Below are positions 5,334-6,433 of a stretch of 6,433 nt of DNA, in pieces. Under the pieces are notes generated by a model, which was not told where the DNA came from, did no database searches, and saw nothing but the letters and a program-made list of their open reading frames with translations. Origin of the DNA: Methylotetracoccus sp. Lineage in GTDB: Bacteria; Pseudomonadota; Gammaproteobacteria; Methylococcales; Methylococcaceae. Each line of letters begins with the position of its first letter. The stretch's first letter is position 1. The translations under genes were made by a program, and so were the position numbers. Where the stretch lies: the NCBI GenBank assembly GCA_025458755.1, contig JALORT010000292.1:1-6433 (forward strand), in the 5' to 3' direction.

Positions 5334-6061
5334 CAGGCGCGTGTTTTCGCGTGATTGTCGTGGATGCAGAATCCGGCCTGTCGAAGTCCGATCAGGACGA
5401 GGGGGACGGCGTCTTCCGGCGCGATCCGGTCGGTATTGATGACCAGATCGAAATTGTGTGCATTCTCCAGCGAACATTTCTTGTCGATGTCGCTGAACAG
5501 GGTCTGAATCGACTGGTGGCGCTTGGCATTGATGTCCTTCACGCGTCTGGTCGCAGCCTCGATGTCGATGCCTTCGTCCTCTGCGATGCGCTCGGCGCAG
5601 GTCTCAAGGGATGCGATCACACGCACGCGGAAAATGGGCTGATCGCGCAGCACCAGGTGCGCACCTCGTCCGATCAGGATGCCGTCCTGCCTGCCCAGAT
5701 CGCTGACCACGTCGTACAGGTAGCGGCGATAGAGTGCGGCATGCGCATTGGTTCCGGTGATGGTGCTGAAAATGAATGACGTGAGCCCTGATGTTACCTG
5801 CTCGTCGTGCGGCTCGACATGCAATTCGCTGGTTTTCGAGCGCTCCGCGATCAAACGCAGAATTTCGCGATCGTAAACCGGAATTCCCAGGTAGTGGGAC
5901 AGCTCCGCGCCGATCAGCTCCCCGCCGGCACCGTAATCGCGCGATATCGTGATGACGATCGGCCGCCGTTCGGGCTGGTCCTTCCCGGCCCGGTAACGGG
6001 CGGCTTCAACGTCCTTGCTCAGGATGGCTTTGAGGTAAGTCAGGCAATCGGTGTTAGGCAT
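5333..6061 (-). CDS. Cytidylate kinase-like family protein
   Basis: 242-residue P-loop nucleotide kinase-like protein of the Cytidylate_kin_2 type. Visible motifs: [26 protein letters not shown] (36-61), a nucleotide-binding loop of the SR-x-x-G-x-GG form used by this family instead of the classical GKS/T. YDREIL (63-68) corresponds to the part that follows the loop in relatives. [11 protein letters not shown] (128-138) is the conserved Walker-B-like strand and GRGA turn. [16 protein letters not shown] (145-160) contains the arginines of the lid side, and FDLVINTDR (204-212) is the late strand. The true substrate in this family is mostly untested, so CMP kinase activity is not assumed. The start at 6061 (MPNTDCL) is preferred over longer in-frame extensions, which are proline/arginine-rich and overlap the promoter region. 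The TGA stop overlaps the next ATG. Confidence 0.85.
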   Translation of the reverse strand: MPNTDCLTYLKAILSKDVEAARYRAGKDQPERRPIVITISRDYGAGGELIGAELSHYLGIPVYDREILRLIAERSKTSELHVEPHDEQVTSGLTSFIFSTITGTNAHAALYRRYLYDVVSDLGRQDGILIGRGAHLVLRDQPIFRVRVIASLETCAERIAEDEGIDIEAATRRVKDINAKRHQSIQTLFSDIDKKCSLENAHNFDLVINTDRIAPEDAVPLVLIGLRQAGFCIHDNHAKTRA

Positions 6062-6135
6062 GGGAAGTCTCTGAACGCGGATTGACGAATCCCTGGGGCG
6101 GGGTGGCCGGCCTGGAAGCCGGTCCACGAGCATCC

Positions 6136-6164
6136 AGTGTAGACGCGAAGTGCCGGGCTGTCAT
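6136..6164 (-). promoter_or_regulatory. Promoter of the kinase-like/epsilon-like operon
   Basis: On the minus strand, ATGACA (6164-6159), a 17-bp spacer and TACACT (6141-6136). The -35 hexamer and spacing are the same as in the rpiA promoter. The start would be near 6129, giving a leader of about 68 nt before the ATG at 6061. The leader contains a small inverted repeat, CCGGC/GCCGG (6107-6111 and 6118-6122). This supports transcription of the two-gene operon independent of rdgB. Confidence 0.5.
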
Positions 6165-6170
6165 GGTGGT

Positions 6171-6189
6171 TCCGGCCGGCTAGGCCGGA
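6171..6189 (-). terminator. Hairpin downstream of rdgB
   Basis: Perfect 7-bp inverted repeat TCCGGCC (6171-6177) and GGCCGGA (6183-6189) with a 5-nt loop. It starts six nt after the rdgB stop codon on the minus strand and just upstream of the next promoter. The position suits a transcription terminator, but no T-tract follows the stem. Confidence 0.4.
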
Positions 6190-6195
6190 GCGGCA

Positions 6196-6433
6196 TCAGA
6201 TGCCGTGTTTGATCCGGCTGGCGAGACGCCGAAGGGCCTGGGCCCGGTGGCTGATGCGATTCTTCTGTGCTTTGGTCAGTTCGGCGGCGGTGCAGGCACG
6301 ACCCGCGGGCAGGAATACCGGGTCGTAGCCAAATCCATTCCGGCCGCGCGGGCCGAGTGCGATGGAACCCTCCCAGGTTCCTTCGGCGATCACCGGGCTA
6401 GGATCTTCGGGATGGCGGATCAGCACGATCACG
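6196..6433 (-). CDS. rdgB: Non-canonical purine NTP pyrophosphatase (RdgB/HAM1), C-terminal part
   Basis: RdgB hydrolyses ITP, dITP and XTP to the monophosphates, keeping deaminated purines out of nucleic acids. The visible 79 codons form the C-terminal end; the N-terminal half lies beyond the right edge of the window. Family motifs: EGTWEGSIALGPRGRNGFGYDPVF (residues about 18-41 of the fragment), where GFGYDPVF is the nucleotide-base recognition segment. TAAELTKAQKNRISHRAQALRRL follows, in which KN-x-x-SHR is the conserved purine-contacting motif. The stop TGA is at 6198-6196. In many gammaproteobacteria this gene lies near yggS/proC/hemW, but those are outside the window. The reading frame is intact as far as seen. 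Confidence 0.95.
   Translation of the reverse strand, partial: VIVLIRHPEDPSPVIAEGTWEGSIALGPRGRNGFGYDPVFLPAGRACTAAELTKAQKNRISHRAQALRRLASRIKHGI

Noticed and set aside
4605..5354. 249-codon plus-strand ORF running across the rpiA end and the epsilon-like gene
   Set aside because: It is an out-of-frame shadow of rpiA and antisense to the epsilon-like gene; it crosses the strong hairpin and shows no family motif.

Overview
The window looks like chromosome of a GC-rich gammaproteobacterium. The markers are zapA followed directly by 6S RNA (ssrS), a divergent ilvA/rpiA pair, an EVE-domain gene and rdgB. The genus cannot be fixed from this sequence. A Chromatiales/Pseudomonas-like relative is an inference from gene content and from a short GC-rich palindrome of a type common in such genomes.

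Layout, left to right. (1) 1-550: zapA (Z-ring-associated protein), then a promoter and 6S RNA. (2) About 550-1276: a degraded interval with no intact gene. It holds the start of a ribbon-helix-helix (RHH)-like antitoxin gene fused to a piece of a type I restriction methylase (HsdM), an unidentified reading-frame tail, a REP-like palindrome and a probable HsdM C-terminal piece with an in-frame stop. The gene for 5-formyltetrahydrofolate cyclo-ligase (ygfA), which often follows ssrS, is not seen here. (3) 1298-2121: a compact operon with its own promoter and overlapping inverted repeat. It encodes a Phd/YefM-like antitoxin, a RelE/ParE-like toxin and a third, 58-codon acidic ORF that overlaps the toxin stop by 4 nt. 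(4) 2157-2615: an EVE-domain protein, convergent with ilvA. (5) 2637-4166 (minus): full-length biosynthetic threonine dehydratase with two C-terminal ACT-like domains. (6) 4204-4803: rpiA with a good promoter but an internal out-of-frame deletion of about 130 nt. (7) 4890-6061 (minus): a two-gene operon of a cytidylate-kinase-like protein followed, through a TGATG overlap, by a stand-alone F1-ATPase epsilon-like subunit. (8) 6196-6433 (minus): the C-terminal end of rdgB, cut by the window edge.

Most genes are housekeeping functions: cell division, transcription regulation, isoleucine synthesis, pentose phosphate pathway and nucleotide-pool cleaning. The accessory part is the restriction/toxin-antitoxin remnant between ssrS and the EVE gene. 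The observations most worth checking are the broken rpiA, the orphan epsilon subunit coupled to a kinase-like gene, the third gene in the toxin-antitoxin operon, and the antitoxin/HsdM fusion formed at a shared short sequence.
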